From: JAHIYU01 sp964476155 | GTDB lineage: Bacteria; Krumholzibacteriota; Krumholzibacteriia; LZORAL124-64-63 | Direction of reading: 5' to 3' | Assembly (NCBI GenBank): GCA_964476155.1 | Contig: CAYYYS010000005.1 | Location: forward strand, 45,110 to 109,109 | Length of the DNA stretch: 64,000 nucleotides | Part shown: positions 36,627-45,613 of the stretch, piece by piece | Numbering within the stretch: position 1 is the stretch's first letter | How the letters are laid out: every line of letters begins with the position of its first letter | The notes under the pieces: generated by a model | What the model saw: only the letters and a program-made list of their open reading frames with translations | Databases searched by the model: none | What the model was told of the DNA's origin: nothing | Translations under genes and position numbers: made by a program

Positions 36627-37967
36627 ATGACAAGTCACGGCCTCAACGGCGTCAAGATCTCGGCCATGACCGGCCGCTGTTTTCTCCTCGACACGAACGT
36701 CCTGCTCCACGACTCCTCGGCGCTCGGAGCTTTCGAGGAGCACTCCATCATCATCACCGTGGATGTTCTCGAGGAACTCGACCGCTTCAAGCGGGAGAAT
36801 GACGAGCGGGGACGTAACGCCCGGCGTGTGATCCGCACCATCGACATTCTGCGCAAGAACGGCCCCCTGCGCGAGGGCGTCCCCCTCGAAGGCGGCGGAC
36901 TGCTCTTCGTACTGGTGGACGATTACACGTCCCACCTGCCCACGGGCATGGACGGGTCCATTCCGGACAACAGGATCCTGGCGACCGCCCTGTATCTCAT
37001 CGAACAGGACGTGGACATCACCTTCGTCACCAAGGACATCAACGCTCGGGTCAAAGGCGACGCCCTGGGTGTCCGTTCGGAAGACCTGCAGCGCGACACC
37101 GTCGACTTCGACGAGCTCTATACGGGGTGGACCGAACTGGACTGTACCGGCCCGGACATCGACACCTTCTACGCGCAGGGTCACGTGGTTCTCGAGGGTG
37201 AGTTCTGTCCCAACGAAGGCATCCTGCTCAAGAACGCGGCCAACCCCAAGCAGACGGCGCTGGGCATCTACCGGAGCGACTCGGGCAACATCGAGAAACT
37301 GCGCTACGATGAGTTGCACCCCTGGGGGCTGCAGGCCTTGAATCTGCAGCAACACTTCGCCCTGGAGCTGCTCCTGCGTGAGGATATCCAGTTGGTGTCG
37401 ATGCTAGGCCAGGCCGGCACGGGCAAGACGCTGCTGGCTTTGGCGGTGGGACTGCACAAGGTCGCCGACGAGAAATCATACCGACGTATCATGGTCTCAC
37501 GCCCCATCATGCCGCTCGGCCGCGACATCGGTTACCTGCCGGGCACCAAGGACGAGAAGCTGGAGAGCTGGATGCAACCCATCTTCGACAATCTCCAGTT
37601 CCTGATGGATCCCGAATTGGAGCAGGCCTCCGACAAGGTCGACTATCTATTCGACACGGGCGTGATCGAAGTGGAGGCGGTGACCTACATCCGCGGTCGA
37701 AGCCTGCCGCGCCTGTATATCATCATCGACGAGGCCCAGAACCTCACACCCCACGAGATCAAGACCGTAGTCAGCCGCGCGGGCCAGGACACCAAGGTCA
37801 TCCTGACCGGAGACGCCTACCAGATCGACAACCCCTATCTGGATGCCTCGAGCAACGGTCTGACCTACCTCGTGGAGCGGTTCAAGAACGAGTCGATCTA
37901 CGGCCACATCACCCTGGCCAAGAGCGAACGGAGTCGTCTGGCCAGCATGGCGGCCGATCTTCTCTAG
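36627..37967 (+). CDS. PhoH-family protein with N-terminal PIN domain
   Basis: A 446-residue PhoH2-type protein. The PIN nuclease domain is at ~17-155, with acidic residues in FLLDTNVLLHD (Asp22), VLEELDRF (Glu49/Glu50) and FVTKDINARVK (Asp137). The PhoH ATPase is at ~235-440, with Walker A GQAGTGKT (261-268), Walker B IIIDEAQ (365-371) and LTGDAYQID. Characterised PIN-PhoH proteins act as ATP-dependent RNA helicase/ribonucleases. AGGAGGACC stands ahead of the ATG. Single-gene unit closed by a strong terminator. Confidence 0.95.
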   Translation: MTSHGLNGVKISAMTGRCFLLDTNVLLHDSSALGAFEEHSIIITVDVLEELDRFKRENDERGRNARRVIRTIDILRKNGPLREGVPLEGGGLLFVLVDDYTSHLPTGMDGSIPDNRILATALYLIEQDVDITFVTKDINARVKGDALGVRSEDLQRDTVDFDELYTGWTELDCTGPDIDTFYAQGHVVLEGEFCPNEGILLKNAANPKQTALGIYRSDSGNIEKLRYDELHPWGLQALNLQQHFALELLLREDIQLVSMLGQAGTGKTLLALAVGLHKVADEKSYRRIMVSRPIMPLGRDIGYLPGTKDEKLESWMQPIFDNLQFLMDPELEQASDKVDYLFDTGVIEVEAVTYIRGRSLPRLYIIIDEAQNLTPHEIKTVVSRAGQDTKVILTGDAYQIDNPYLDASSNGLTYLVERFKNESIYGHITLAKSERSRLASMAADLL

Positions 37968-37971
37968 CCGA

Positions 37972-38012
37972 CAGAAAAACGCGCCCGGTCGATGACCGGG
38001 CGCGTTTTTCTG
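37972..38012. terminator. Bidirectional intrinsic terminator
   Basis: Perfect 19-bp inverted repeat, left arm 37972-37990 and right arm 37994-38012, core CGCGCCCGGTC / GACCGGGCGCG, loop GAT, with A5 and T5 tracts at the base. It separates the convergent PhoH and lipoprotein genes. Confidence 0.95.
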
Positions 38013-38026
38013 CGGAATTGGGCGGC

Positions 38027-38791
38027 TCAGCTCCCGGTTCGGGAAAACAGGAACTGCCTCAGCTGCCCCAGCAGACAGGCGTTGCAACGCTTGACCGCCT
38101 GGGGCAGGTACTTTTCGGCTAGCGGCTTGTCGGGACGCGAGACGGCGGGCACGGCCTTGTTGTCTTCGATCAGATGGATACAAACCTCCCGCCACACAAC
38201 ATCTCCCCCGCGATCGCGCAGGATGAGCTCGACTTCGGCCTCGGCCTTCACACGCAGGGGAACCGGCACGACGCCGAGCGCCACGGCGCCCAGAACCGCC
38301 CCGCGTTTCAAGCGCCCGGACATGTCGTCGCCCCACATGAAACCGCCGAGCATGCCGACCATCGTCGGTAACAGGAACGACACGCCGCTGCGGTCCATGC
38401 GACAGTGGAAGGAATGAATGACGGCCTCGAGGGTGTAGGCGGCCTGACCGGGCAACGGCGTCAACTCGGCCAGCTGTGTCTGGGTGATGTCACGCGTCAG
38501 GGCCTCCCGGTAGATTTCACTTACGGCGGGTTCCCAGCTCTCATCCGACGGGAAGGTGATGCCCGTGAAGTGGCCCTGCCCCTGGCGCTGATCGTCGGGC
38601 CGCTGGTCGGTGACACGAGAGACGTGAATGCGCGGCAGGGCTCCCCCCGATCCGGGATAGACGATCGTCTCGTTGGGGTACGGGAACTTGACGATCTGGT
38701 GACTGCAGGACGACAGTCCGCATAGAATCAGTGGCACCAGTATCAGCACGAGCCAGCGCGTCGACAGCCTGCGGGCCTGGAGGGACGCCAT
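38027..38791 (-). CDS. Hypothetical lipoprotein
   Basis: A 254-residue protein with a lipoprotein signal (hydrophobic ~13-26, lipobox LSSC with Cys29) and no recognised domain. A short glycine-rich hydrophobic stretch (LLPTMVGMLGGFMWG, then GAVLGAVALGVVPVPL) lies mid-protein, and two Cys in KRCNACLL near the C-terminus could form a disulfide. It is 27 bases after nhaC and preceded by GAGGAG. The middle and C-terminal layout recalls outer-membrane-linked lipoproteins, but no function is claimed. Confidence 0.7.
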   Translation of the reverse strand: MASLQARRLSTRWLVLILVPLILCGLSSCSHQIVKFPYPNETIVYPGSGGALPRIHVSRVTDQRPDDQRQGQGHFTGITFPSDESWEPAVSEIYREALTRDITQTQLAELTPLPGQAAYTLEAVIHSFHCRMDRSGVSFLLPTMVGMLGGFMWGDDMSGRLKRGAVLGAVALGVVPVPLRVKAEAEVELILRDRGGDVVWREVCIHLIEDNKAVPAVSRPDKPLAEKYLPQAVKRCNACLLGQLRQFLFSRTGS

Positions 38792-38818
38792 GTTTTCTCC
38801 TCGACGTTTAAGATCCTG

Positions 38819-40447
38819 TCAATCTACGTCATGGACTCGTTTAAAGCCATTCCTACGGTCGTCCAGAACCGGCGGCGCCCGTCGTCCCCGCCACAGCACG
38901 AACGCCGTCAGCAGAATCGCCCCCGCAGCCAGGGATAGCCAGGGAGACACGCCGTAGCCCGCCGGCAGGTACCCGATCACTACGGCCACGCCGGCCACGG
39001 TCAGGGCATATGGCAGCTGGGTTCTCACATGATCGACGTGGTCCGCACCAGAGGCCATCGATGACAGGATGGTCGTATCGGATATGGGCGAGCAGTGGTC
39101 TCCGAAGACCGCGCCGGCCAGGACCGCACTTGTCGACGCCAGAGCGATGGACTCGGGTATCCCGGACGCGAGTCCCGCGCCGACGGTCAGTGCTCCCGCC
39201 AGGGGAAGCATGATGGGGATCAGGATGGCCATGGTACCCCATGAGGTTCCGGTCGAGAAGCTGATCGCGGCCGCCAGGAGAAAGGAAATCGTCGGCAGGA
39301 GTCGGGGCGACAGAAACCCCCGGCTCGCATCCACGAGCCAGGGGCCGGTGCCCAACGCTTCGCAAACGGCGCCCAGAGACCAGGCCAGGATGAGGATGAC
39401 CATGGCAATGAGCATGGCGCGGGCGCCGTCCAGCCAGGCGTCTACGGCCCCGCGTACGTCCAGACGGCGACTCGCCACCGACAGCACGATGGCCAACAGG
39501 GCACCCGCGAGACAGGCCCACATGAGCACGGACAGACTGTCGGCCGCGTTGAGAATGTCGCGCAGGTGCGTGGCCGGTTCACCCGCAGCCAAGAGTTGTT
39601 GACGGCCGTGCCACCACAAGCCGACCAGGGTGACCCCGATTACTGCGAGAATGGGAAACGCTGCCAGCAACGGCGACGCGGGTGTCGTATCCGCACTCTT
39701 GCTGCACAAGCCCCGCGGGTCGCCGGCCGGTTGAGCGCCGGGGCGGAACAACTCTCCCCCGGCGGCGCGTCCCTCCGCCTTGGCCATGGCGCCGAAGTCC
39801 CGTCCGGTGGCGGCCACCAGGAAAACCATCACCAGGGTCAGGGCCGGATAGAAATTGTAGGGCAGCGACCGCAGGAAGAACACGTAGCCGGAGCCTTCGC
39901 TGGTCAGATGGGACAGGGAATCCTGGATCAGCCCCACCTCGAAACCCACCCAGGTCGAAATGACCGCCATGGTCGCGACCGGCGCCGCGGTGCTGTCCAC
40001 CAGGTAGGCCAGCTTCTCCCGCGAGATACGCAGGCGGTCGGTCAGCGGGCGCATGGTGTTGCCGACCAGCAGGGTGTTGGCATAGTCGTCGAAGAAAATG
40101 GCCAAGCCCATGGCAGCCGTTGCGGTCTGGCCGCCGCGACGATTACGAACCCGGCGAGACAGGGCGATCACGACGCCCGCCATGGCGCCGCAGCGCGACA
40201 GAACACCCACCATGCCCCCAAGCGTGGTGGAGAAAAGCAGGATCGCCGCGTGGGACCGGTCGGCCAGGGCGTCGACCATGAACGTGTCGCCGACACGTTG
40301 GAAAGCCGCAAGGGGATTCCCGTCGGTCAGCACCAGAGCCCCCACCCATACACCGAGCAACAGGGACAGGATGACTTGCCGCGAGATCAGGGCCAGGGCG
40401 ATGGCGATCAGCGGCGGCAGCAGGGATAGCCAGGTCGGGTCGGTCAT
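38819..40447 (-). CDS. nhaC: NhaC-family Na+/H+ antiporter
   Basis: A 542-residue inner-membrane transporter with about 12 helices. Typical NhaC-family segments are FFDDYANTLLVGNTMRPLTD, GTSWGTMAILIPIMLPLAG and VFGDHCSPISDTTILSS. It probably exchanges Na+ for H+ in pH and sodium homeostasis; malate/lactate-type antiport also occurs in this family. It lies 15 bases after the inositol monophosphatase gene. Confidence 0.9.
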   Translation of the reverse strand: MTDPTWLSLLPPLIAIALALISRQVILSLLLGVWVGALVLTDGNPLAAFQRVGDTFMVDALADRSHAAILLFSTTLGGMVGVLSRCGAMAGVVIALSRRVRNRRGGQTATAAMGLAIFFDDYANTLLVGNTMRPLTDRLRISREKLAYLVDSTAAPVATMAVISTWVGFEVGLIQDSLSHLTSEGSGYVFFLRSLPYNFYPALTLVMVFLVAATGRDFGAMAKAEGRAAGGELFRPGAQPAGDPRGLCSKSADTTPASPLLAAFPILAVIGVTLVGLWWHGRQQLLAAGEPATHLRDILNAADSLSVLMWACLAGALLAIVLSVASRRLDVRGAVDAWLDGARAMLIAMVILILAWSLGAVCEALGTGPWLVDASRGFLSPRLLPTISFLLAAAISFSTGTSWGTMAILIPIMLPLAGALTVGAGLASGIPESIALASTSAVLAGAVFGDHCSPISDTTILSSMASGADHVDHVRTQLPYALTVAGVAVVIGYLPAGYGVSPWLSLAAGAILLTAFVLWRGRRAPPVLDDRRNGFKRVHDVD

Positions 40448-40462
40448 ACCGCGCTCCGGCGC

Positions 40463-41278
40463 TCAAAACAGATCATGGATTTCCTCCTGGATAATTGACA
40501 GCATCTCGGAGTGCAGACCGGGTGCGGCGGCCAGAACGTGCCGGGCGTGGAGACAGTCTTCGGCTCCGGTAAAGTCGCAGACGTCGGCGCCGGCTTCGCG
40601 CGCGACGAGGACGCCGGCGGCGATGTCCCACGTATTCAGCTTCAGTTCCCAGTATCCGTCGATACGACCGGCCGCGATGTGGCACAGATCGATCGCGGCG
40701 CTGCCGCCGCGGCGCACGCCGTGGCAGCAACGCAGCAGGAAGGTTTTCATCAGATCACAATTGCGTGCGGCGATCTCGTCGCGCACGTAGGGGAAGCCGG
40801 TCGCCAACAGGGCCCGCTCCAGCGCGACGGGTTCACGGGCGATCAGGGTCCGGGACTCCCCACGCTGCGGCCTCTCCAGGGTCGCGCCCCCACCTGCGGA
40901 CGCCAGATAGAGTTCGTCGAGTTCGGGGGCATAAACGGCGGCCAGATCGGGGCGCTCGCCGGCGGCCCGACCGAGGGACACCGCGAAGAAGGGATGGCCA
41001 TGGACGTAGTTGGTGGTGCCGTCCAGAGGATCGATGTGCCAGACGCGGCCGCTGGCGCCGACACGAGCCGACCCCTCCTCCGCCTTCAGCCCGTCCTCGG
41101 GAAAAGCCTCGGCGAAGCGCGCAACCAGCAGCGCCTCCACGCGGGTGTCGAGATCGGTGACCATATCCGTGGCGGACTTGTAGTCTATGGACCGTAAGCG
41201 GTCCCGCTCGGCGAGATGCAGGGCGCCCGCTTCGAGCGCGATCTCCCGCAACCGCGCCAGTTCGTCTTGCGCAGTCAT
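40463..41278 (-). CDS. Inositol monophosphatase family protein
   Basis: Mg-dependent phosphatase of 271 residues (SuhB/ImpA type). The metal site is complete: Glu67/Glu68 (KAEEGSA), Asp83-Pro-Leu-Asp86 (WHIDPLDGTTNY) and the C-terminal LNTWDIAAGVLVAREAGA. Substrate could be inositol-1-phosphate, a nucleotide 3'-phosphate or another sugar phosphate. AAGGAG precedes ATG 41278. First gene of the imp-nhaC-lipoprotein unit. Confidence 0.92.
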   Translation of the reverse strand: MTAQDELARLREIALEAGALHLAERDRLRSIDYKSATDMVTDLDTRVEALLVARFAEAFPEDGLKAEEGSARVGASGRVWHIDPLDGTTNYVHGHPFFAVSLGRAAGERPDLAAVYAPELDELYLASAGGGATLERPQRGESRTLIAREPVALERALLATGFPYVRDEIAARNCDLMKTFLLRCCHGVRRGGSAAIDLCHIAAGRIDGYWELKLNTWDIAAGVLVAREAGADVCDFTGAEDCLHARHVLAAAPGLHSEMLSIIQEEIHDLF

Positions 41279-41325
41279 TCGGTAGCTCCTTGTCCGGTTG
41301 CGGCATATCCGCGCGCCATGCAGCG

Positions 41326-41354
41326 ATCATACGGGCGGTTACCGCGTGGCACAA
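41326..41354 (-). promoter_or_regulatory. Promoter for the imp-nhaC unit
   Basis: Minus strand TTGTGC (41349-41354), 17-base spacer, TATGAT (41326-41331, 5/6); RNA start near 41319, ~40 bases before the ATG. Confidence 0.65.
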
Positions 41355-41389
41355 CCCTTAGCAGGCCTTCTATACATGCCCGGCCGGGG

Positions 41390-41417
41390 TTGACATCGTC
41401 CCAAATTATTATAGTTT
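41390..41417 (+). promoter_or_regulatory. Promoter for the NifU-domain gene
   Basis: Consensus TTGACA (41390-41395), 16-base spacer, TAGTTT (41412-41417); an overlapping TATAGT (41410-41415) is a better hexamer but only 14 bases away. Confidence 0.5.
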
Positions 41418-41456
41418 CTTGGTGTTCCAAGTGGTCCGCACACGAAAGGATGCTCC

Positions 41457-41675
41457 ATGAAAGAGAAAATTCTCAAAGTCCTCGACAAGATCCGTCCCGC
41501 GCTCCAGGCCGACGGCGGCGACGTCGAGTTCATCGATTACAAAGACGGAATCGTGACGGTCAGGATGAAGGGCGCCTGCGGGAGCTGTCCCATGTCCATG
41601 ATGACGCTCAAGCACGGTATCGAAGCCCGTCTCAAGGAAGAGATTCCCGAGATCAAGTCCGTCGAGCCTCTCTAG
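41457..41675 (+). CDS. NifU C-terminal domain Fe-S carrier (NfuA-like, single domain)
   Basis: A 72-residue protein consisting only of the NifU C-terminal domain. Cys41 and Cys44 of GACGSCPMS bind a bridging 4Fe-4S cluster in a homodimer, and GGDVEFIDY is the family start. It probably carries clusters to client proteins; the nearby nuo operon alone would need many clusters, though the link is only positional. Lone plus-strand gene. Confidence 0.93.
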   Translation: MKEKILKVLDKIRPALQADGGDVEFIDYKDGIVTVRMKGACGSCPMSMMTLKHGIEARLKEEIPEIKSVEPL

Positions 41676-41690
41676 CGAACGATTACCCTC

Positions 41691-41723
41691 GATGATCCGT
41701 CGTCACCTCGACGACGGGTCATC
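41691..41723. terminator. Hairpin between convergent NifU and membrane-protein genes
   Basis: GATGA-T-CCGTCGTC (41691-41704) / GACGACGG-G-TCATC (41710-41723), one mismatch, 5-base loop. It overlaps the stop of the minus-strand gene and has no T-run, so it is a modest terminator candidate. Confidence 0.4.
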
Positions 41724-43436
41724 CCGGGCACCGCCCCCCGGCAAGTCGAAGATCTCCACTCCATCCTCTGTTCGTGAATCACCAACGGCCTCTCTCAATA
41801 CCGTGCGCCAGTAGGTCAGACGGGGGTCGCCATCGTCGGCGAACATCTCCACGTGGGTCACGCCCACACCGGCCAGGTCCGTAAAGAGATCGTCCACGTT
41901 GCCATGGCCCTTTTCACATGCCGCCAACTCGCGGCGCAGGTCGCGGGATCCGGGGGGCACCCACCCCGTCACCCCCCCGGTTACCGGACGCCCCGTGTGC
42001 AGCGCGCGCCACAACCAGCGGGCTTCGCGATGATCCTCGGCGTACTCGTTCAGGGGCGCGGGGAGCGTGAGGACGGCCTCCGTACGCGATGGCACCGGTC
42101 GTGCGAGCGACTGGTCGTCCAGAGTCAGGGTCGGCACACCGGCCGGCAGGGATTCCAGCAGCAGCAGCACGAGCACGCCGTGGGCCATGATCTTGCCTTT
42201 GGCACCCGAAACCTCGGCGAGATGCAGCCACCCCATCGCGCCCCACCAGGCAATCGCCAGGGTAAAGAGGAACGAGAACCGCCAGGCGGCCCGATAGGCC
42301 CGGGCCGGTTCAAGGATTGTCTGGAGCCAACCCAGCGGCAACAAGGCTCTCTTGTCCGTACCGGGAAGGCCGACCGAATCACCGAACGCCAGAATCATCC
42401 CCGCCAGTCCCGCCAGCACCAGGAGCAGACCCCATTCCCTTTGCCCAGCCGACATCCGCTGCCGAGTGACGAGGCCCAGCACGGCCAGGATCAAGGCCAC
42501 CCACCCCGGATGCAGGGCTTGACGATCTATGTTCTCGTGACGAACAGGTGGCGCCGGTGCGTCACCAGTCCAGTCGTCCGGGCCGTTGCGATACGCGCCG
42601 AGATTCAGCAGGTGTTTAACGTCGGCGCTGTACCAACGCACCTCGCTCAGGTGACGGGTAAAGTCGCTTTCCTGTCGCGAAATAGTCAAATGTGGCGCGG
42701 CCAGCAACCAGACGTTGATGAGCGTCGCCAGCAGCGGCACCACGGCCGCAACCAGAAGTCGCCAGCGCAACGTGCGCACACGACGCGCGCACCACCCCAG
42801 AGAGACGACGGCCACGGCCAGCAGGGCGAAAGCGAAACCGTACCAGCCTAGGGCGGCCTGGGCGATCAACGCACCAGCCAGCAGCCACCATCCCGTGGCG
42901 GAGGTGACGCCCTGCTCCCAGCGCCGCAAGGCGAAGACGAGGGCCGCCAGGGCCGCCGGCACGCCCGGGGGCGGCAACTGGTTGAGGTGTCCGAGTTGGG
43001 CCAACGTATAGGGCGCCCCGATCAGGAGCAGGGCCATGACGCCCCCGGCGGCGGTCTTGCCGGACGTGGCCCGCCACAACACTGCGGTGGCGAGGCAGGC
43101 CAGCACGAGCGAGAGCAGGAAAGCCCAGTTGTAGAGGGCCGCCGGCAGGAGCTGCGCGGCATGAAGGGGTTTGACCAGCAGGGCCTGGGCGGTGAGAGGA
43201 TCCATGAAGGCGATGGCGCCGTTGGTCGGATAGAACAGGGGCAGGTCCCGCCAGACGTCCGGATGAAACAGATGGCGTGTACTCCACTCGAGGAGCGCGG
43301 CCTGGAACCGGGCGTCGAGACCACCGAAAGGCGCGAGCACCGAGCCCTGCCAATCGCCCAGCACCGGACGTAGGCAGGCCAGGATGAACGTCGATACGAC
43401 AAGCCACGGCCAGGCCAGGCGAACGCCGCGCGGCAT
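41703..43436 (-). CDS. Polytopic membrane protein, GT-C glycosyltransferase-like
   Basis: A 577-residue protein with about 11-12 hydrophobic helices and a C-terminal soluble part (~residues 445-577). The first periplasmic loop contains HLFHPDVWRDLPLFYPTNG with Asp/His residues, reminiscent of GT-C enzymes and YfhO-like proteins, but no diagnostic motif was found. ATG 43436 overlaps the stop of the sulfatase-fold gene as TGATG, so the two are produced together; a shared envelope modification is likely but unproven. Confidence 0.7.
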   Translation of the reverse strand: MPRGVRLAWPWLVVSTFILACLRPVLGDWQGSVLAPFGGLDARFQAALLEWSTRHLFHPDVWRDLPLFYPTNGAIAFMDPLTAQALLVKPLHAAQLLPAALYNWAFLLSLVLACLATAVLWRATSGKTAAGGVMALLLIGAPYTLAQLGHLNQLPPPGVPAALAALVFALRRWEQGVTSATGWWLLAGALIAQAALGWYGFAFALLAVAVVSLGWCARRVRTLRWRLLVAAVVPLLATLINVWLLAAPHLTISRQESDFTRHLSEVRWYSADVKHLLNLGAYRNGPDDWTGDAPAPPVRHENIDRQALHPGWVALILAVLGLVTRQRMSAGQREWGLLLVLAGLAGMILAFGDSVGLPGTDKRALLPLGWLQTILEPARAYRAAWRFSFLFTLAIAWWGAMGWLHLAEVSGAKGKIMAHGVLVLLLLESLPAGVPTLTLDDQSLARPVPSRTEAVLTLPAPLNEYAEDHREARWLWRALHTGRPVTGGVTGWVPPGSRDLRRELAACEKGHGNVDDLFTDLAGVGVTHVEMFADDGDPRLTYWRTVLREAVGDSRTEDGVEIFDLPGGGARDDPSSR

Positions 43437-45412
43437 CAGTAGCCCAGACTGCGCAGCTGTCGGCGCAGGGTTTCGCCGAGGGAGGATTCGTCACCGACGG
43501 GACGGGCATGGGTTTCGGCGAGCTTGTCCCAGGTGTCTCGCTGCGTCTTTGCGGCCTCGAGGATCCCGGCGGCGCCGTCCGGCGTTGCGGTCAGCGCCCG
43601 CTGGGCTCCGGAGTCGGTGTCGAGCGTGTACCAGGTGGGCGCGGACCCGTCACCGGCATCGATGCCGTAATAGGGCCAGTCCCGCACCGCGTACTGGCCG
43701 TTTCCGTACAGCATGTTTTCCAGGATTGCCGGGCGGCGCTTCGCGGCATCGGGGCAGCCGAACGACAGGAGGTCCGCGCGACCGGGCAGATCGGGCGGCG
43801 TTGGCCACCCCATCGTCCGGCAGAGTGACGGTACCAGGTCCGTGTGATCATGATCGGTATTCACACGCGTGCCGGCGTGGGCGTTCTTTGGCAAGCGCAC
43901 GATCAGGGGAACACCCGTAACCTCGGGCATCAGGGTGTGACCGTGTTCGAAGCCGCCGTGCTCGAAGAACTCTTCCCCGTGATCGGACGTCACGATCAGC
44001 AGCGTATCGTCCCACAGGTCCTGTTGCCGCAGAACGGTCCACAGACCGGACAAACAGGCGTCCGTGTACTGGACCTCTCGCCGGTACAAGGTTCGCAGTC
44101 CGGTGCGCACCGTCGCGGGCAGATCGGGCAGGGCGTCACGGACCCGTGCGAGATTCTCGGCGGGAAAACACCCGTCCGCGAATAGCGGATGATCGGGCAC
44201 ATCGTTCCGATCGGCGGGGATACCGCGCGCCGGATCGATGTCCGGAGCGTCTTCGGGAAGATCCTGCCAGCGATACATGACATGCGGGTCCATGAGATGA
44301 ATCCAAAGGAACAAGGGGGCGTCGTCATCGCGGGCCTCCAGCCAGCGGACGGTTTTGCCGATCACGATCCGGGCGTCGTCCAGATCCAGCCGCTCACTGG
44401 CCAGGTGATCCAGCTCACGCGCAAGCACGGACCGAGCTGCCGGAATCAACGGTTCCAGCACCAAGGCGTGCTCGAAGACCTCGAATCCCAGGTCGAAACC
44501 GTACGCGGGTGTGAGGTAGGGATTCGATGCGAAGGCGACCGTTCGGTAGCCTTCGTTCCAGGCCGTCTGTGCCAGGGTCGCGACGTTGGCGGGCAGGCCC
44601 GTGTACTTGGAAACCCCCAGGGCGCGCGGCGCGTGTCCGGTCATCACGGTGCCCATGGCGGGCAGGGTCCAGCAGCTCGACGACCAAAAGTTTGTGTAGA
44701 CGATACCGTCGGCGGCGATCGCATCGAGACCGGGAGTTGGTGGCGCGTCGGCGGCGACGGCCGAGATCGCATCGCGGCGCAGGGTGTCGATGGTTACCAG
44801 TATCAGGTTCGGACGATCGACGACTCCGGTCGTCTCCCTCCGCTCGAGACCGTTCAACCGGCGGTCACGTCCCTCCTCGCGCCAGTTGGGCCAGAGACTG
44901 GTGAACACCACCACGAAAACCACGGCCAGAAAGATGTTGCGCCAGGGATTGAGAACCTGTCGGGACGCGAGAACGATGATGGGCTTGGCGAGCAGCGTGG
45001 CCGCCGAGATCATGATCAGGAGCTGTATCACCAGGGCGATGTCCAGTTCGTGGGCCAACCACCAATCCGTGGCGATGTGTTCCCGCAGCAAATAGCCCGT
45101 GTAGAAGAAGCAGAACAGGCCCAGCACTGTGGAGATGGAGTACGCGTAGGCCTGACGTCGCGGATGGGGCCGGCGGCGCACCATAAAATAGAAGGCGACG
45201 TAGAAGAGGGCAGCGATCAACATGGCCACCCATCCGTACAGGGCGACCGTAGGCGCGACGGCACGGACAAAGCCGGGACCGCCTTCGCTCAGGACATCGA
45301 ATCTCAGCCACTGGCTCAGTCCCTCGGCCAGGCCGAGCATACCGGCCAGGACGAACGACCACAGGGCCGTCGCCAACAAACCGTGTATCCAGCGCCACAT
45401 GTCGCGTAACAT
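43436..45412 (-). CDS. Membrane-anchored sulfatase-fold (alkaline phosphatase superfamily) enzyme
   Basis: A 658-residue protein with four to five N-terminal helices (~1-175) followed by a large sulfatase-fold domain (~195-600). Metal-binding Asp209 is in LILVTIDTLRRD and a second site in VTSDHGEEFFEHG. At the nucleophile position, where sulfatases have Cys/Ser in CxPxR, the sequence is CWTLPAMGTVMTG with Thr249, as in phosphoglycerol/phosphoethanolamine transferases; the Arg of the sulfatase motif is missing. A phosphotransferase or phosphodiesterase role on envelope glycans is therefore likelier than a sulfatase. Start ATG 45412 (AAGGA upstream); the longer TTG start would be nearly leaderless. 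Confidence 0.85.
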   Translation of the reverse strand: MLRDMWRWIHGLLATALWSFVLAGMLGLAEGLSQWLRFDVLSEGGPGFVRAVAPTVALYGWVAMLIAALFYVAFYFMVRRRPHPRRQAYAYSISTVLGLFCFFYTGYLLREHIATDWWLAHELDIALVIQLLIMISAATLLAKPIIVLASRQVLNPWRNIFLAVVFVVVFTSLWPNWREEGRDRRLNGLERRETTGVVDRPNLILVTIDTLRRDAISAVAADAPPTPGLDAIAADGIVYTNFWSSSCWTLPAMGTVMTGHAPRALGVSKYTGLPANVATLAQTAWNEGYRTVAFASNPYLTPAYGFDLGFEVFEHALVLEPLIPAARSVLARELDHLASERLDLDDARIVIGKTVRWLEARDDDAPLFLWIHLMDPHVMYRWQDLPEDAPDIDPARGIPADRNDVPDHPLFADGCFPAENLARVRDALPDLPATVRTGLRTLYRREVQYTDACLSGLWTVLRQQDLWDDTLLIVTSDHGEEFFEHGGFEHGHTLMPEVTGVPLIVRLPKNAHAGTRVNTDHDHTDLVPSLCRTMGWPTPPDLPGRADLLSFGCPDAAKRRPAILENMLYGNGQYAVRDWPYYGIDAGDGSAPTWYTLDTDSGAQRALTATPDGAAGILEAAKTQRDTWDKLAETHARPVGDESSLGETLRRQLRSLGY

Positions 45413-45454
45413 GAAACCGTCCTTCTCCGTTCTGGTCCTAGCCAACCCAACAAT

Positions 45455-45483
45455 CTTCTAGACAAAAAACGGCTTCCGGTCAA
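45455..45483 (-). promoter_or_regulatory. Promoter for the sulfatase-fold/GT-C pair
   Basis: Minus strand TTGACC (45478-45483), 17-base spacer, TAGAAG (45455-45460); RNA start near 45448, 36 bases before ATG 45412. Confidence 0.55.
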
Positions 45484-45553
45484 GCCACGCTTGCGACACC
45501 GTCTGACCGGGGTCTCTCCGGCGACATGTTCAAGGGTATGCCGTCCGGCCGCT

Positions 45554-45590
45554 GAAAACGGCAGCGGCGGACCCGCAGGCCCGCCGCCGT
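45554..45590 (-). terminator. Intrinsic terminator of the nuo operon
   Basis: On the minus strand a GC-rich hairpin (arms about 45578-45590 and 45559-45574, CGGCGGCGGGCC paired with GGTCCGCCGCTG, small bulge) followed by TTTTC, 24 bases after the nuoN stop. Confidence 0.75.
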
Positions 45591-45613
45591 GTCGATTCCC
45601 CGCAAACGCTCGC

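Noticed and set aside
45461..45480. T-run on the minus strand (GTTTTTTG) as terminator of the nuo operon
   Set aside because: It is inside the spacer of the next promoter and has no stem before it; the hairpin at 45554-45590 fits better.
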